64,000 nucleotides of DNA from JAHRAW01 sp965249835 (lineage in GTDB: Bacteria > Pseudomonadota > Gammaproteobacteria > Arenicellales > Poriferihabitantaceae), in contig CBDFMY010000001.1 of the NCBI GenBank assembly GCA_965249835.1, positions 124,001 to 188,000 of the forward strand, in the 5' to 3' direction. The notes under the pieces are model-generated. The model made no database searches. It was not told where the DNA came from and was given only the letters and a program-made list of their open reading frames with translations. A program made the translations under genes and the position numbers. This document shows positions 33,863 through 42,879 of the stretch, one piece after another. Positions within the stretch are counted from its first letter, which is position 1. Every line of letters starts with the position of its first letter.

Positions 33863-35158
33863 CTAACAGTCGCGCGGGGTGAGGGAGTTTTCCGCTGCGT
33901 AGGCGGCGGAGTCTTCGCGGATAAGCGCATCAACAACTTCGCGGTCGGCACCGGTGAAATCGGTAATCAACGACCACGATTTACGCTTCGCGTCCCACTG
34001 CTGAATCGCGCCCAGCCCGGGCCCGCCGTGGTTGGCGCAAGTCACATTAATATCAGGACCGAAGTTGGGCAGGCCGAGAGCGGTCATGCGCGCTTGGTCG
34101 ATGTTGAGTGCTTCCATGCCGTCGCGCATCTGTCCCGAAGTGATGTTTTTGGTGCCGTGAATCTTTTGCGCGGTACGCGCCGCTTCGGCAGCGAGCAGGG
34201 CGGCGTATAGTCCGCGGTTGTATAGCACGGTGCCGAGGTTGGAGCCATCGCCGGCCGTCTTGCCTTGGTCTACGACGTATTTTTTGAGGTCGTGGTAAAT
34301 CGGGAAATCGCTGCTTACGCCGTGGAACGCAATCGCTTTGTAGCCGTGCGCGCCTTCGCCGGCCGGCAATACATCGTTCTCAGATGCCGACCACCACACG
34401 CCGATGAAGTGATCCATCGGATAACGAATGTTGGCCGCTTCCTTGATGGCGACCTGATTCATTACGCCCCAGCCCCACATCAAAATATAGTCCGGTTGAT
34501 CGCGGCGAATTTGTAGCCATTGGGATTTTTGTTCCTGACCCGGATGATCCACTGCCAGCAGTGTTAACTCATAGCCATGTTTTTTTGCCAATTCCTCAAG
34601 GGTGCGAATGGGCTCCTTGCCATAAGCGGAATTATGGTACACCAGCGCAATACTTTTACCGTTAAGATCGCCGCCCTCCTGACCATTGATATATTTAATG
34701 ATGATCGAGGCGGCGTCCCAGTAAGTACCCGGGTAGTTGAAGATGTGGCTGAATATTTTGCCGTTGGCGGCGGAAGTGCGGCCGTAGCCCATGGAGTGCA
34801 CCGGAATGTCGTCGGCAGTCGCCTTGGGAATCAACTGATAGGTAATGCCGGTAGACAAGGGTTGGTAAACCAACGCACCTTCACCTTTGGTGGATTCGTA
34901 ACACTCCACGCCTTTTTCGGTGTTGTAGGCGGTCTCGCATTCAATCACTTTAATCGGCTCGCCGCCGATGCCGCCGTCTCGTTCGTTCAATAAAGTGAAA
35001 TAATCCTGGTAGCCATCGGCAACCGGAATGCCGTTCGGTGCGTAAGGTCCGGTGCGATAACTGAGCGACGGGAATACCAAATCAGCGGAGGCGATGCCGG
35101 CGCCGCCGAAAGTCAGTGCCGCACTCAGCGCGGCGATCGTTAGTTTCATCAGTTTCAT
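33863..35158 (-). CDS. livK: Liv-type ABC transporter periplasmic substrate-binding protein
   Basis: 431 aa from ATG 35158 (agagga 5 bp upstream); the frame extends 39 codons further but that part overlaps livM and lacks sense. Signal peptide MKLMKLTIAALSAALTFGGAGIASA, cleaved before DLVFPSL. The mature type I binding fold shows YRTGPYAPNGIPVADGYQDYFTLLNERDGGI, KVIECETAYNTEKGVECYE and YNRGLYAALLAAEAARTAQ. This family (ligand-binding Peripla_BP_6) binds amino acids, amides or aromatic acids. The two CoA ligases in the operon argue for a carboxylic acid substrate. Confidence 0.9.
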   Translation of the reverse strand: MKLMKLTIAALSAALTFGGAGIASADLVFPSLSYRTGPYAPNGIPVADGYQDYFTLLNERDGGIGGEPIKVIECETAYNTEKGVECYESTKGEGALVYQPLSTGITYQLIPKATADDIPVHSMGYGRTSAANGKIFSHIFNYPGTYWDAASIIIKYINGQEGGDLNGKSIALVYHNSAYGKEPIRTLEELAKKHGYELTLLAVDHPGQEQKSQWLQIRRDQPDYILMWGWGVMNQVAIKEAANIRYPMDHFIGVWWSASENDVLPAGEGAHGYKAIAFHGVSSDFPIYHDLKKYVVDQGKTAGDGSNLGTVLYNRGLYAALLAAEAARTAQKIHGTKNITSGQMRDGMEALNIDQARMTALGLPNFGPDINVTCANHGGPGLGAIQQWDAKRKSWSLITDFTGADREVVDALIREDSAAYAAENSLTPRDC

Positions 35159-35210
35159 TTTCAATCCTCTTTTAAGGGTTAAGTTGCCCGGGTTGGGCAT
35201 GTCAGCCGCA

Positions 35211-36287
35211 CTAATGCGGAAAGGGCCAAAGCCGCAATTTTTCTTTCGCAATCCGCCACAACTGCGCCAGCCCATGCGGTTCGACGATCAGAAAAAAAAT
35301 AATCAGCGCACCGATCATCAGCAAGATGAGGTGTGCCACCAAATCGGTGGGCCAGCCGAGGCTGCCTACCATGATATTTTTCATCAGCACCGGCATCAGC
35401 GTCAAGAACGCCGCGCCGATGAAGGAACCAAAGATCGAGCCGAGCCCACCGATGATAATCATAAACAAAACCAGGAAGGATTTGTCGATACCGAAGGCTT
35501 CGGTGGGCTCCGCGGCACCCAGATAAACCGCGAAAAATAACGCGCCGGCGATGCCGATGTAGAACGAACTGACCGCGAATGCCGATAATTTGGCGGCAAG
35601 CGGCGACACGCCGATAATCTCCGCGGCGATGTCCATGTCGCGGATCGCCATCCACGAACGACCAATGCGTCCACGGGTCAGGTTGCGTGCGACCAGTGCG
35701 AACAAGGTAACCAGAATCAGGCAAAACAAATAGGTCGCCCACGGTGGTGCGTTGGGCCCGGTGATGGCGATGCCGAACACGAATCGTTCGGGCGATATGA
35801 TCATCCCCGAAGCGGAATAATTGTAAAACCAGGGTATTTTGTTAAATAACCATACCAGAAAAAATTGCGATGCCAGCGTTGCCACCGCCAAATAAAAGCC
35901 TTTGATACGCAGACTCGGCAAGCCGAACACGATGCCGACCAATGCGGTGACGCCGCCGGACAGCAAGATCACCAAAAAGAAATTGAGTTCGGGAAACGCG
36001 GTGGTTAATTTATACGAAGTATAGGCACCGACCGCCATGAAGCCGCCGGTGCCGAGGCTGAGTTGCCCACAGTAGCCGACCAGTATGTTCAATCCCAGTG
36101 CCGCCATTGACCACACCAGCATCGGTAACAACACCGATTTTTCCCAGTAGTCGTTGATGATGAAAGGTACGACCAGATACGCGAAAGCGCAAACCGCGAT
36201 GACAAACCAGCGATCCAATGCAATCGGAAAGATTTGCTGGTCTTGTTGATACGCGGTTTTGAAGTCGCCGTTTTCTCGATAGAACAT
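35211..36287 (-). CDS. livM: Liv-type ABC transporter permease (LivM)
   Basis: 358-aa polytopic membrane protein. Hydrophobic segments throughout, with NILVGYCGQLSLGTGGFMAVGAYTSY, VFGLPSLRIKGFYLAVATLA (family hallmark) and RNLTRGRIGRSWMAIRDMDIAAEIIGVSPLAAKLSAF as coupling loop. Forms the channel with LivH. Upstream, where livH would normally join it, lies a methyltransferase gene. Confidence 0.93.
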   Translation of the reverse strand: MFYRENGDFKTAYQQDQQIFPIALDRWFVIAVCAFAYLVVPFIINDYWEKSVLLPMLVWSMAALGLNILVGYCGQLSLGTGGFMAVGAYTSYKLTTAFPELNFFLVILLSGGVTALVGIVFGLPSLRIKGFYLAVATLASQFFLVWLFNKIPWFYNYSASGMIISPERFVFGIAITGPNAPPWATYLFCLILVTLFALVARNLTRGRIGRSWMAIRDMDIAAEIIGVSPLAAKLSAFAVSSFYIGIAGALFFAVYLGAAEPTEAFGIDKSFLVLFMIIIGGLGSIFGSFIGAAFLTLMPVLMKNIMVGSLGWPTDLVAHLILLMIGALIIFFLIVEPHGLAQLWRIAKEKLRLWPFPH

Positions 36288-36312
36288 TTTTTTTACTCGT
36301 TATAGCATGTTA

Positions 36313-37581
36313 TCAAGCATCAAACCCAAGCACATCGGTTTGCGCCGGCGTGTAATTTTTTATCGCCGCAATGATCGTATCCACATCCCCCGGCACCCAT
36401 TCGTGGTCGCCGTTAAACTTGCGGTGAATATACGGCTCAAGGGTTTTGTATTCGGGCGTTGGTTTGGATTTATATTCCAATTGATAGGCGCGTTGCGGGT
36501 CGGCGGTTTGATAACTTTTGAGTCGCGCATCAACATTGGTCGCCACGCCGACTTTACACATGCCTTGAAATGCCGGATTGCTGATTACATACACACGTTT
36601 TTTCGACCGCACTTCTGTCTTACCACGTTGTGGAGGTTCGGTGTTGAGTGTTGGTTGTTCGACAATCAACTTATCCGGCATTTCTTTGTTCAGCCGCAAA
36701 TTGATCAACTCCCAGGCTTTTACCGAAACATCCATACCGACCCATTGACGCCCGGACATTTCCGCCGCAACGCAAGTCGTGGCACATCCGCAAAACGGAT
36801 CCAAAACCAAATCGCCCGAACGGGAAGAGGCCGCAATAATCCGCTGCAAAAGTTTCAACGGTTTCTGAGTAGGGTAGCCGGTGCGCTCTTTGGCGGTCAT
36901 CCGAGTGGCGAATGACGGGATGTCGTGCCACCACGAACCGGCCAATACGCCGGGTTGTTTCGGCTTCCAGATCGTTCCATCGGCACGCTGAATCGGCTTG
37001 CGCATAACGTATTCGCCTTTCGAGTTCGGCATGCGTTGCGGATTAAACCCGGTCGCTTCGCTTTTGGAATAAAACAAGATGGTGTCATGATTTCGCACAA
37101 ACATTTTTTTAGCCGGACGCGGTTTGGCATATCCCCAGACAATTTCATTGCGAAAATTTTTATCACCAAAAATACAATCCAGCACCGCGCGCAATCCCCA
37201 GTTCATAGTTGAATCACAATGCAAATACAACGAACCGGTTTTTTTCAATATGCGATGACATTCCACCAGACGAATCGCCATGTAAACCAGATAGCAATAA
37301 TTATACGAATTGCCCATTGTTTTAATTCCGTTCAAGAACGCATACAATTCATGATTCTCCTGGCGAAACTCATCCACCCATTCATCTTTGATGTCTTCTT
37401 CGGCGAATAAATCCAAAAAGCCCGCGCCTTCGGAAGCCGAGCCAATCGGCGCGGTGAATTTCTTTTTCTTGTTGAATGGCGGGTCGGCATAAATCAAATC
37501 AACGCACTCACTGTTGATTCCCCGTAAAAAACCCAGGTTGTCGCCCAAAAAAATCGTGCGATTTTTTAGGTTCGAATTCAT
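36313..37581 (-). CDS. DNA (N6-adenine/N4-cytosine) methyltransferase fused to a GIY-YIG/T5orf172-like domain
   Basis: 422 aa. Catalytic motif IV ADPPFN (DPPF 33-36) precedes a target-recognition region, and the AdoMet motif LVLDPFCGCATTCVAAEMSGRQWVGMD follows, the beta-class order of N6/N4 amino-methyltransferases. GYPTQKPLKLLQRIIAASS is also typical. From about residue 325 a second domain reads KKRVYVISNPAFQGMCKVGV, then TNVDARLKSYQTADPQRAYQ and EYKTLEPYIHRKFNGDHEWV, matching the T5orf172/MUG113 branch of the GIY-YIG superfamily. It is lodged between livH and livM, 25-30 bp from each, in the same direction. No separate restriction gene is adjacent. The GIY-YIG part could be a nuclease or a DNA-binding module. 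Confidence 0.85.
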   Translation of the reverse strand: MNSNLKNRTIFLGDNLGFLRGINSECVDLIYADPPFNKKKKFTAPIGSASEGAGFLDLFAEEDIKDEWVDEFRQENHELYAFLNGIKTMGNSYNYCYLVYMAIRLVECHRILKKTGSLYLHCDSTMNWGLRAVLDCIFGDKNFRNEIVWGYAKPRPAKKMFVRNHDTILFYSKSEATGFNPQRMPNSKGEYVMRKPIQRADGTIWKPKQPGVLAGSWWHDIPSFATRMTAKERTGYPTQKPLKLLQRIIAASSRSGDLVLDPFCGCATTCVAAEMSGRQWVGMDVSVKAWELINLRLNKEMPDKLIVEQPTLNTEPPQRGKTEVRSKKRVYVISNPAFQGMCKVGVATNVDARLKSYQTADPQRAYQLEYKSKPTPEYKTLEPYIHRKFNGDHEWVPGDVDTIIAAIKNYTPAQTDVLGFDA

Positions 37582-37610
37582 TTTGGTAACCTCATGAATT
37601 TTACTCCGGT

Positions 37611-38612
37611 TCAGACGCGCTCAATAATTTTTTCACCGAACAAACCTTGCGGGCGAAACATAAGAAAAAATAACGCCAGAACATATGCGAACCAGTTTTC
37701 GGTGGCGCCACCGACCAGCGGGCCAATCCAAAATTCAAATAACTTTTCGCCGACTCCGATGATAAGGCCGCCGACTATAGCGCCGGGGATGGAAGTGAAG
37801 CCGCCGAGAATCAGCACCGGCAATGCCTTTAGCGCGATCAATGAAAGCGAAAACTGCACGCCGGATTTGGAGCCCCACATGATGCCGGCCACCAGCGCCA
37901 CCACGCCGGCGATGGACCACACGATAACCCAAATCGCGCGCAATGAAATGCCGAGAGTCAGAGCCGCCTGGTGGTCATCGGCGACCGCACGCAGGGCGCG
38001 ACCGGTTTTGGTGAATTGTGAAAACAACGCCAGCACCACCACCAGTAGCACCGCGATGCCGGCGGCCCATACATCGAGAACATCAATATACATGCCGTAA
38101 TACTCGGAGCCTTGCGTGGCCCAGACGCGGGTGATGTCCTCCCACCACAACGAGCCGCCGGAAGGAATACCGATGTCCAGTATTTTGATGTCGGCGCCCC
38201 ACATCAAATCGCCGAATCCTTCCATAAAAAACGCCAGACCGATGGTCGCCATGAATAAAATAATCGGTGCTTGATTGACCAACCGCCGCAACACAAGTTT
38301 CTCCACCAACCAGGCAAATGCAATCATCATCAGCACCGTCAGGATGATGGCGAGCAAGCTGTTCATACCGTTTGACCAGTGATGATATTCGGTGCCGAAC
38401 ACCACATTGATGAGATGCGCGAATGGCACCTGCCCGGTTTGAAACCCGACCAGGGTGAGTGCCGCGAATAAACACATCACGCCCTGGGCATAGTTGAAAA
38501 GCCCCGATGCCTTGAAAATCAACACGAAGCCCAACGCCACCAGGGAATACATCACCCCGGCCATAAGACCGTTTAATATCACTTCCAAGGTATTTAGTAG
38601 TTCAATGCTCAT
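37611..38612 (-). CDS. livH: Liv-type ABC transporter permease (LivH)
   Basis: 333-aa membrane protein starting LNTLEVILNGLMAGVMYSLVALGFVLIFKASGLFNYAQGVM, the LivH N-terminal hallmark. GRALRAVADDHQAALTLGIS is the coupling loop and FTSIPGAIVGGLIIGVGEKLFEFW the conserved C-terminal block. It is normally followed directly by livM; here a methyltransferase gene intervenes. Confidence 0.93.
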   Translation of the reverse strand: MSIELLNTLEVILNGLMAGVMYSLVALGFVLIFKASGLFNYAQGVMCLFAALTLVGFQTGQVPFAHLINVVFGTEYHHWSNGMNSLLAIILTVLMMIAFAWLVEKLVLRRLVNQAPIILFMATIGLAFFMEGFGDLMWGADIKILDIGIPSGGSLWWEDITRVWATQGSEYYGMYIDVLDVWAAGIAVLLVVVLALFSQFTKTGRALRAVADDHQAALTLGISLRAIWVIVWSIAGVVALVAGIMWGSKSGVQFSLSLIALKALPVLILGGFTSIPGAIVGGLIIGVGEKLFEFWIGPLVGGATENWFAYVLALFFLMFRPQGLFGEKIIERV

Positions 38613-39124
38613 TTATTAATTTGTCACGGTTTCGCCGCCGGTATTCTATGCGGGAATTGTAACTGTTCACTATTTCGCTGGCAGTTTTTTTTTCGTTTAC
38701 CATTGTATTCTCAAAAGGACTCATCGCCTTCCGATTTACCATTGTCTCCCAACCTGTCATTGCCTGGCTTGTTCTGGATAATCCAGTTTATCGCCAGGGA
38801 CGGCGGGTAGTTCGGGGAGCAGGACGTGAGAGCCGAACAACACGCTTCCCGCCTCGTCATTCCTGTATAGAATATCGCGGCATCAAAGCGTCTGGATTTG
38901 CGCGTATCATCCCTGATACGCGCCCTTCGGGCTCGCTTCGCTCGCGCCCAGTCGATTCATGGCGCTCCCGGCGATTTTTTCCGCCTGCCGGCGAGAATGA
39001 CGGCCAAGAGGGCGGTGCTAAAATACCACTGGAAAGGAACAAAACAGGCAGTGAAATTAGTGAACACATACACCGCCTGCGGCGGGAATGACGGAGTGGT
39101 GGTTGCCATCTCATCCATCGTGGC
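38613..39124. repeat. Repeat-filled gap between livG and livH
   Basis: No gene. 38655-38690 is an inverted copy of the element end (gtcagcgaaatagtgaaca type); 38700-38800 repeats 6475-6570 in inverse orientation; 38897-38980 matches part of the 285-bp repeat; 38986-39075 is a copy of the 95-bp element with gagggcggtgctaaaatacc. The element cluster splits the liv operon. Confidence 0.75.
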
Positions 39125-39919
39125 TCACCCATCATGACTAACCCCCAAATACGCATCGATTACCGTCTGGTTGTTGCGGATTTCATCGGGCAGACCATCG
39201 CCGATTTTTCTGCCGTAGTCCAGCACCATCACGCGGTCGGCGAGATCCATCACCACCCCCATGTCGTGTTCAATCAGCGCGATGGTGGTGCCGAACTGCT
39301 CGTTTACATCGAGAATAAAACGACACATGTCTTCCTTCTCTTCCAGGTTCATGCCCGCCATCGGCTCGTCCAGCAGCAGCAGTTCGGATTCCGCCGCCAA
39401 CGCCCGCCCCAGTTCAACCCGTTTTTGCAAACCATATGGTAAGCGTCCCACCGGAGTTTTGCGAATGGATTGAATTTCCAGAAAATCAATAATCTGCTCG
39501 ACTCGCTCGCGATGTTCAATCTCTTCGCGTTCGGCTTTGCCTTTCCAAATTGCCTGCCAAAACAAATTGGTGTGCATGCGCGTAATGCGCCCGGTCATAA
39601 GGTTATCCAGCGTTGACATGCCTTTGAACAGCGCAATGTTCTGGAAAGTTCGGGCGATGCCCTGACGCGCAATCTGAAATGGTTTCAGCGGGCCGCGCTT
39701 CTCACCACGAAACCACACTTCCCCTTGCTGGGGATGATAAAAGCCGTTGATTACATTGAGCATGGAAGATTTGCCGGCGCCGTTGGGCCCGATGATGGCG
39801 CGAATTTCGCCCTGGCGAATGTCGCAACTGATGTCGGTGAGCGCCACCACGCCGCCGAACGACAGCGAAATGTGATTCACCGCCAGTAGCACATCGTCAA
39901 ACTTTCGCGTGTCTTTCAT
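39125..39919 (-). CDS. livG: Liv-type ABC transporter ATP-binding protein (LivG)
   Basis: 264-aa ATPase: Walker A GPNGAGKSSMLNVINGFY, GIARTFQNIALFKGMSTLDNLM, signature/Walker B LPYGLQKRVELGRALAAESELLLLDEPMAGMN, H-loop IALIEHDMGVVMDLADRVMVLDYG, and the LivG-type end IGDGLPDEIRNNQTVIDAYLG. Its ATG overlaps the stop of the upstream CoA ligase by 4 bp. Confidence 0.95.
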   Translation of the reverse strand: MKDTRKFDDVLLAVNHISLSFGGVVALTDISCDIRQGEIRAIIGPNGAGKSSMLNVINGFYHPQQGEVWFRGEKRGPLKPFQIARQGIARTFQNIALFKGMSTLDNLMTGRITRMHTNLFWQAIWKGKAEREEIEHRERVEQIIDFLEIQSIRKTPVGRLPYGLQKRVELGRALAAESELLLLDEPMAGMNLEEKEDMCRFILDVNEQFGTTIALIEHDMGVVMDLADRVMVLDYGRKIGDGLPDEIRNNQTVIDAYLGVSHDG

Positions 39920-41913
39920 TCGGCAATTCGTTCTCGTTCGTGGTCAGGCTTTGCCAGCGGATCGAAAATTTTCGGTTCGCGGATTTCGATATCCGCTTCC
40001 AGGGAGCCGCGACGACCATCTTCAAAAGTAACTTCGGTGTTGATGTGGCTATGAGTTTTGTCGGAATACAACGCATCGATCAACACCGCGTATTTGTCGA
40101 CGATGGTGTTGCGTCGCACTTTGCGCGTGCGCGTCATTTCACCGTCGTCCGGATCCAGTTCCTTGTGCAAAATCAAAAACCGCCGAATCTGGGAAGCACA
40201 CAATCGTCGGTCGGTTGCCAGATCCCGATTGACCTTTTCGATGTTGCCGGCAATCATTGTATACACTTCGGGATGTGCCGCCAGTTCCTGATAACTGGTA
40301 TACGGCAAATTGTTACGCTCGGCCCAGTTGCCCACCGCATCCAAATCAATGTTGATAAACGCGGCGACATAATCCCGCTGGTTGCCGAAAGTTACCACCT
40401 CTTGAATCTGCGGGAAGAACTTGAGTTTGTTCTCCAAATATTTGGGCGCGAATAACGAACCGTCATTCAGTTTCCCCACATCTTTGGCGCGGTCGATGAT
40501 TTTCAAATGGCCGCGCTCATCGAAATAACCGGCATCGCCGGTCTTGACCCAGCCATCGCGGTCTTTGGTTTTTTCGGTGGCTTCCCGGTCCTTGAAATAC
40601 TGTTGAAACACGCCGGGCCCGCGATAGATTACCTCGCCGTTGTCGGTGATTTTTACTTCCACACCCGGCGCCGGCACGCCCACGGTGTCGGCATATACCT
40701 CGCCGTCGGGTTGCATGGTTATGAATACAGCGGCTTCGGTTTGCCCGTATAACTGTTTGATGTTGATGCCGAGGGAGCGATAAAAATCAAAAATTTCCGG
40801 GCCAATGGCTTCGCCGGCGGTGTAGGCGATGCGCAGGCGGCTGAAGCCCATGGTGTTTTTAAGGGGCGCGTAAATCAGCAGATTACCCAGCCAATACTTA
40901 AATCGCTCGCCCCAAGTCACCGCTTCACCGTTCAAAATGCGAATTCCAACCGCGTGCGCCACCGCCATGAAATAGCGAAATAAGTTTTGCTTGAGACGAC
41001 CGGCATCCTCCATGCGAATCATCACGCTGGTCAGCAGGCTTTCAAAAATTCGCGGCGGCGCAAAATAATAGGTTGGTCCGATTTCGCGCAAATCCAACGC
41101 CACGGTTTCTTCGCTTTCCGGACAGTTGATGCAAAACCCGGCGATGTATGCCTGCCCGCAGGAAAACAAGTTGTCGCCGACCCACGCCATCGGCAGGTAG
41201 GACAGGGTTTCCTCTTCGGCGGTGAGATGGTCGTGCTCGACGCTGTTGCGCGAGGTGATGATGAGGTTGTCGTTGCTGAGAACCACGCCTTTGGGGCGGC
41301 CGGTGGTGCCGGAGGTATACAGGAATATCGCGGTGTCGGCGCCGCTTGCTGCGGCGATGGACGCGTCCAGCAAAGTCGGATTCCGTGCAAGCGACTCGCG
41401 CCCTTGTTGTTGCACTTGCGCGAAGTCATGCAGTTGATTGTTGGAATAATCTCTCAGCCCGCGCACGTCGTCATAAATAATCTGCTCAAGGTGCGGTGCT
41501 CGGTCGTGGTTGCTTTCCCTAATCGCCAGCACCTTGTCTACCTGCTCCTGATTTTCCGCCAGCGCAAATCGAACTTCCGCATGTTCCAGTATGTATTCCA
41601 TTTCTTCCACCACCGAATCCTGATACACCGGCACCGGAATGCCGCGCAAACATTGTGCCGCAGTCATGCCCCAATACATGCGCGGGCGGTTGCGGCCAAT
41701 GATTGCCAATTTGTCGCCCGCCGCGAAACCGAGCGCATGCAAACCGGCCGCGAAGGCGAAGATTTCTTCTTTCATCTGTCGCCAGTTCCATACCTGCCAG
41801 ATGCCGAATTCTTTCTCGCGCACGGCCGCCTTGTCGGCCAGCCGTGCGGCGTTGTCGAGCAGAATCCTGGGGAAAGTGTCCGCTTGTGATGCTGGGTGAT
41901 GGTTCGGGTTCAT
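39916..41913 (-). CDS. Long-chain acyl-CoA synthetase-like (AMP-forming) protein
   Basis: 665 aa, resembling the eukaryote-like long-chain acyl-CoA ligase branch: IFLYTSGTTGRPKGVVLSN (P-loop), YLPMAWVGDNLFSCGQAY, QLYGQTEAAVFITMQPDGE, GWVKTGDAGYFDERGHLKIIDRAKDVGKLNDGSLFAPKYLENKLKF and a final MTRTRKVRRNTIVDKY. First gene of the liv operon and translationally coupled to livG. This coupling of an acyl-CoA ligase, LivGHMKF and a PaaK-like ligase is a recurrent proteobacterial arrangement suggesting uptake and activation of an aromatic or branched carboxylate. Confidence 0.9.
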   Translation of the reverse strand: MNPNHHPASQADTFPRILLDNAARLADKAAVREKEFGIWQVWNWRQMKEEIFAFAAGLHALGFAAGDKLAIIGRNRPRMYWGMTAAQCLRGIPVPVYQDSVVEEMEYILEHAEVRFALAENQEQVDKVLAIRESNHDRAPHLEQIIYDDVRGLRDYSNNQLHDFAQVQQQGRESLARNPTLLDASIAAASGADTAIFLYTSGTTGRPKGVVLSNDNLIITSRNSVEHDHLTAEEETLSYLPMAWVGDNLFSCGQAYIAGFCINCPESEETVALDLREIGPTYYFAPPRIFESLLTSVMIRMEDAGRLKQNLFRYFMAVAHAVGIRILNGEAVTWGERFKYWLGNLLIYAPLKNTMGFSRLRIAYTAGEAIGPEIFDFYRSLGINIKQLYGQTEAAVFITMQPDGEVYADTVGVPAPGVEVKITDNGEVIYRGPGVFQQYFKDREATEKTKDRDGWVKTGDAGYFDERGHLKIIDRAKDVGKLNDGSLFAPKYLENKLKFFPQIQEVVTFGNQRDYVAAFINIDLDAVGNWAERNNLPYTSYQELAAHPEVYTMIAGNIEKVNRDLATDRRLCASQIRRFLILHKELDPDDGEMTRTRKVRRNTIVDKYAVLIDALYSDKTHSHINTEVTFEDGRRGSLEADIEIREPKIFDPLAKPDHERERIAE

Positions 41914-42094
41914 TCGCGAGGGAGTTCTGTGGCACGGATGCGAGTATAAGCGAGAGTGTTGGGTATCACAATATAATGAATAACATCGCGCACGATTTCA
42001 TGTGCATTGGGCGCGGCTTTGCTGGAAAATAAATCGTAAAGGGTGTATAAGTTAAAAATACCACCAAAACGCCGGACAATCCGAATCAATCTCG

Positions 42095-42457
42095 ATGACA
42101 AGCCATAAAAAAACCGAAACCGTCTTCAGTAAAAGCACCAAGTATCAGATTGGTCAGGTGGTTCGCCATCGCGTGTATCCGTTCCGCGGTATTGTCTTTG
42201 ATGTTGACCCGGAGTTCAGCGGCACCGAAGAATGGTTTGAGTCCATCCCCGAACACATTCGCCCCGAACGCGATCAACCGTTTTATCATTTGCTGGCGGA
42301 GGCCGAGCAGACCAAAGAGAGTTACATCGCATATGTATCCGAGCAAAACCTGATGCGAGACGACAGCGGAAAACCGGTCAACCATCCTGCCGCGATACAA
42401 TTATTCCCCGAGGCGCAAGACGGGGTGTATGTTTTTCGCAAGGAACATACGCATTGA
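42095..42457 (+). CDS. hspQ: Heat shock protein HspQ
   Basis: 120 aa; the YccV/HspQ fold is almost fully matched: KYQIGQVVRHRVYPFRGIVFDVDPEFSGTEEWFESIPEHIRPERDQPFYHLLAE, then ESYIAYVSEQNLMRDDSGKPVNHPA. HspQ binds hemimethylated oriC DNA in vitro and acts as a specificity factor for Lon protease in enterics. It is a short monocistronic-looking gene with a VOC protein 20 bp downstream. Confidence 0.93.
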   Translation: MTSHKKTETVFSKSTKYQIGQVVRHRVYPFRGIVFDVDPEFSGTEEWFESIPEHIRPERDQPFYHLLAEAEQTKESYIAYVSEQNLMRDDSGKPVNHPAAIQLFPEAQDGVYVFRKEHTH

Positions 42458-42477
42458 CGCAGCCGTAGCGAACGAGC

Positions 42478-42870
42478 ATGCACAAAAGCAGGTTATGCGG
42501 ATTCATCATTGATTGTCGCACCACCGACCTTGAGCAGGATGCCAACTTCTGGGGTCGCGCCCTCGGTCATGAAGTGCTTGCCAACGACCCGCAAGCGCAA
42601 ACCAATCCAACCTATTGGTTACTCAACACCGACCTCGGCGAGCCGCGCATTGAATTGCAGCGTGTTGACCATCAAAGCCGCGTTCATCTTGATATCGAAA
42701 CCGATGATGTGGAAGCCGAAGCCAGGCGTCTCGAAAAACTCGGCGCCCGACGCATTAAACCGGTCAAAGACTGGTGGGTCATGCAAGCACCGAGTGGCCA
42801 TCGTTTCTGCGTAGTCCCGGCACTCGCCGCCGACTTTGCCGAGAACGCCAACGTTTGGCACGATTCTTGA
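42478..42870 (+). CDS. VOC/glyoxalase-like domain protein
   Basis: 130 aa, single vicinal-oxygen-chelate domain: CGFIIDCRTTDLEQDANFWGRALGHEV, then RIELQRVDHQSRVHLDIETDDVEAEARRLEKLGARRI and WWVMQAPSGHRFCVVPA. His and Glu ligands are plausible (HLDIE). The substrate is unknown. The gene ends only 10 bp before an IS element. Confidence 0.85.
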   Translation: MHKSRLCGFIIDCRTTDLEQDANFWGRALGHEVLANDPQAQTNPTYWLLNTDLGEPRIELQRVDHQSRVHLDIETDDVEAEARRLEKLGARRIKPVKDWWVMQAPSGHRFCVVPALAADFAENANVWHDS

Positions 42871-42879
42871 ATTAACTTT

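Noticed and set aside
35159..35275. 39-codon N-terminal extension of the livK frame
   Set aside because: A signal peptide and a ribosome site start at 35158; the extension overlaps livM and has no meaning as a leader.
40987..41889. 300-aa open frame antisense to the long-chain acyl-CoA ligase
   Set aside because: Shadow frame; the sense strand encodes a full set of ligase motifs.
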